In this document: in pieces, positions 33,482 through 33,519 of the stretch | Layout of the letters: each line of letters begins with the position of its first letter | Position numbering within the stretch: position 1 is the stretch's first letter | DNA from: Deltaproteobacteria bacterium | GTDB lineage: Bacteria; Desulfobacterota; Desulfuromonadia; Geobacterales; Geobacteraceae | Assembly (NCBI GenBank): GCA_021847245.1 | Contig: JAJZUC010000029.1 | Location: 1 to 33,519, forward strand | Length of the DNA: 33,519 nucleotides | Direction: 5' to 3' | Made by a program: the position numbers and the translations under genes | Notes under the pieces: generated by a model | Seen by the model: only the letters and a program-made list of their open reading frames with translations | What the model was told of the DNA's origin: nothing | Databases searched by the model: none

Positions 33482-33519
33482 TGCTGCTCCTTTATCGTTT
33501 TTCTAAAAGTCTCTCTTTG

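Overview
The window looks like chromosomal DNA of a Geobacter-type (Desulfuromonadales/Geobacterales) bacterium. This is an inference from gene content: a membrane-bound uptake [NiFe]-hydrogenase of the Hya type, a FprA-type flavodiiron protein, a DUF116 protein beside fmt, and a 14-subunit-type complex I operon ending nuoJ-K-L-M-N. Most genes are GC-rich with strong AGGAG-type ribosome binding sites; the first 600 bases and parts of the effector genes are visibly AT-richer.

Region 1 (1-10195, + strand) is a type VI secretion (T6SS) effector island. It holds the end of an unknown gene, a small AT-rich hypothetical gene, a phage-lysozyme-like (GH24) muramidase, the VgrG spike, a PAAR-tipped class 3 lipase, an ankyrin-repeat protein with a signal peptide (probable lipase immunity), two further exported proteins of unknown function, the sheath-recycling ATPase ClpV, and a small SH3-domain lipoprotein overlapping clpV. 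The reading is that VgrG and PAAR form the spike, the muramidase and lipase are cargo against the cell wall and membranes of rivals, exported neighbours protect the producer, and ClpV resets the machine. A strong bidirectional terminator closes the island.

Region 2 (10274-13249, - strand) holds a class I/II aminotransferase preceded by what looks like a transcription attenuator (promoter, alanine-rich leader peptide, GC-rich hairpin), then a tight VOC / WbuC-cupin / SH3-protein operon.

Region 3 (13420-17387, - strand) is a four-gene hydrogenase operon: small subunit with Tat signal and C-terminal anchor, large subunit, cytochrome b, maturation protease. The small subunit has Asp in place of one of the four proximal-cluster cysteines.

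Region 4 (17746-21210) holds a NapH-like polyferredoxin, a LUD-domain protein and ComF on the - strand, a tiny membrane protein on +, and a TtcA-family PP-loop protein on -. Region 5 (21402-27191, + strand) is fprA, priA, def, fmt and a DUF116 gene, with sigma-70-like promoters visible before fprA and before def. A 270-bp stretch without a convincing gene and a 16-bp-stem terminator separate it from region 6 (27519-33481, - strand), the membrane arm of NADH:quinone oxidoreductase (nuoJKLMN).

No tRNA, rRNA, CRISPR array, transposase or integrase was recognised. The least ordinary items are the effector-immunity island, the alanine-rich attenuator and the 3Cys-1Asp pattern in the hydrogenase small subunit.
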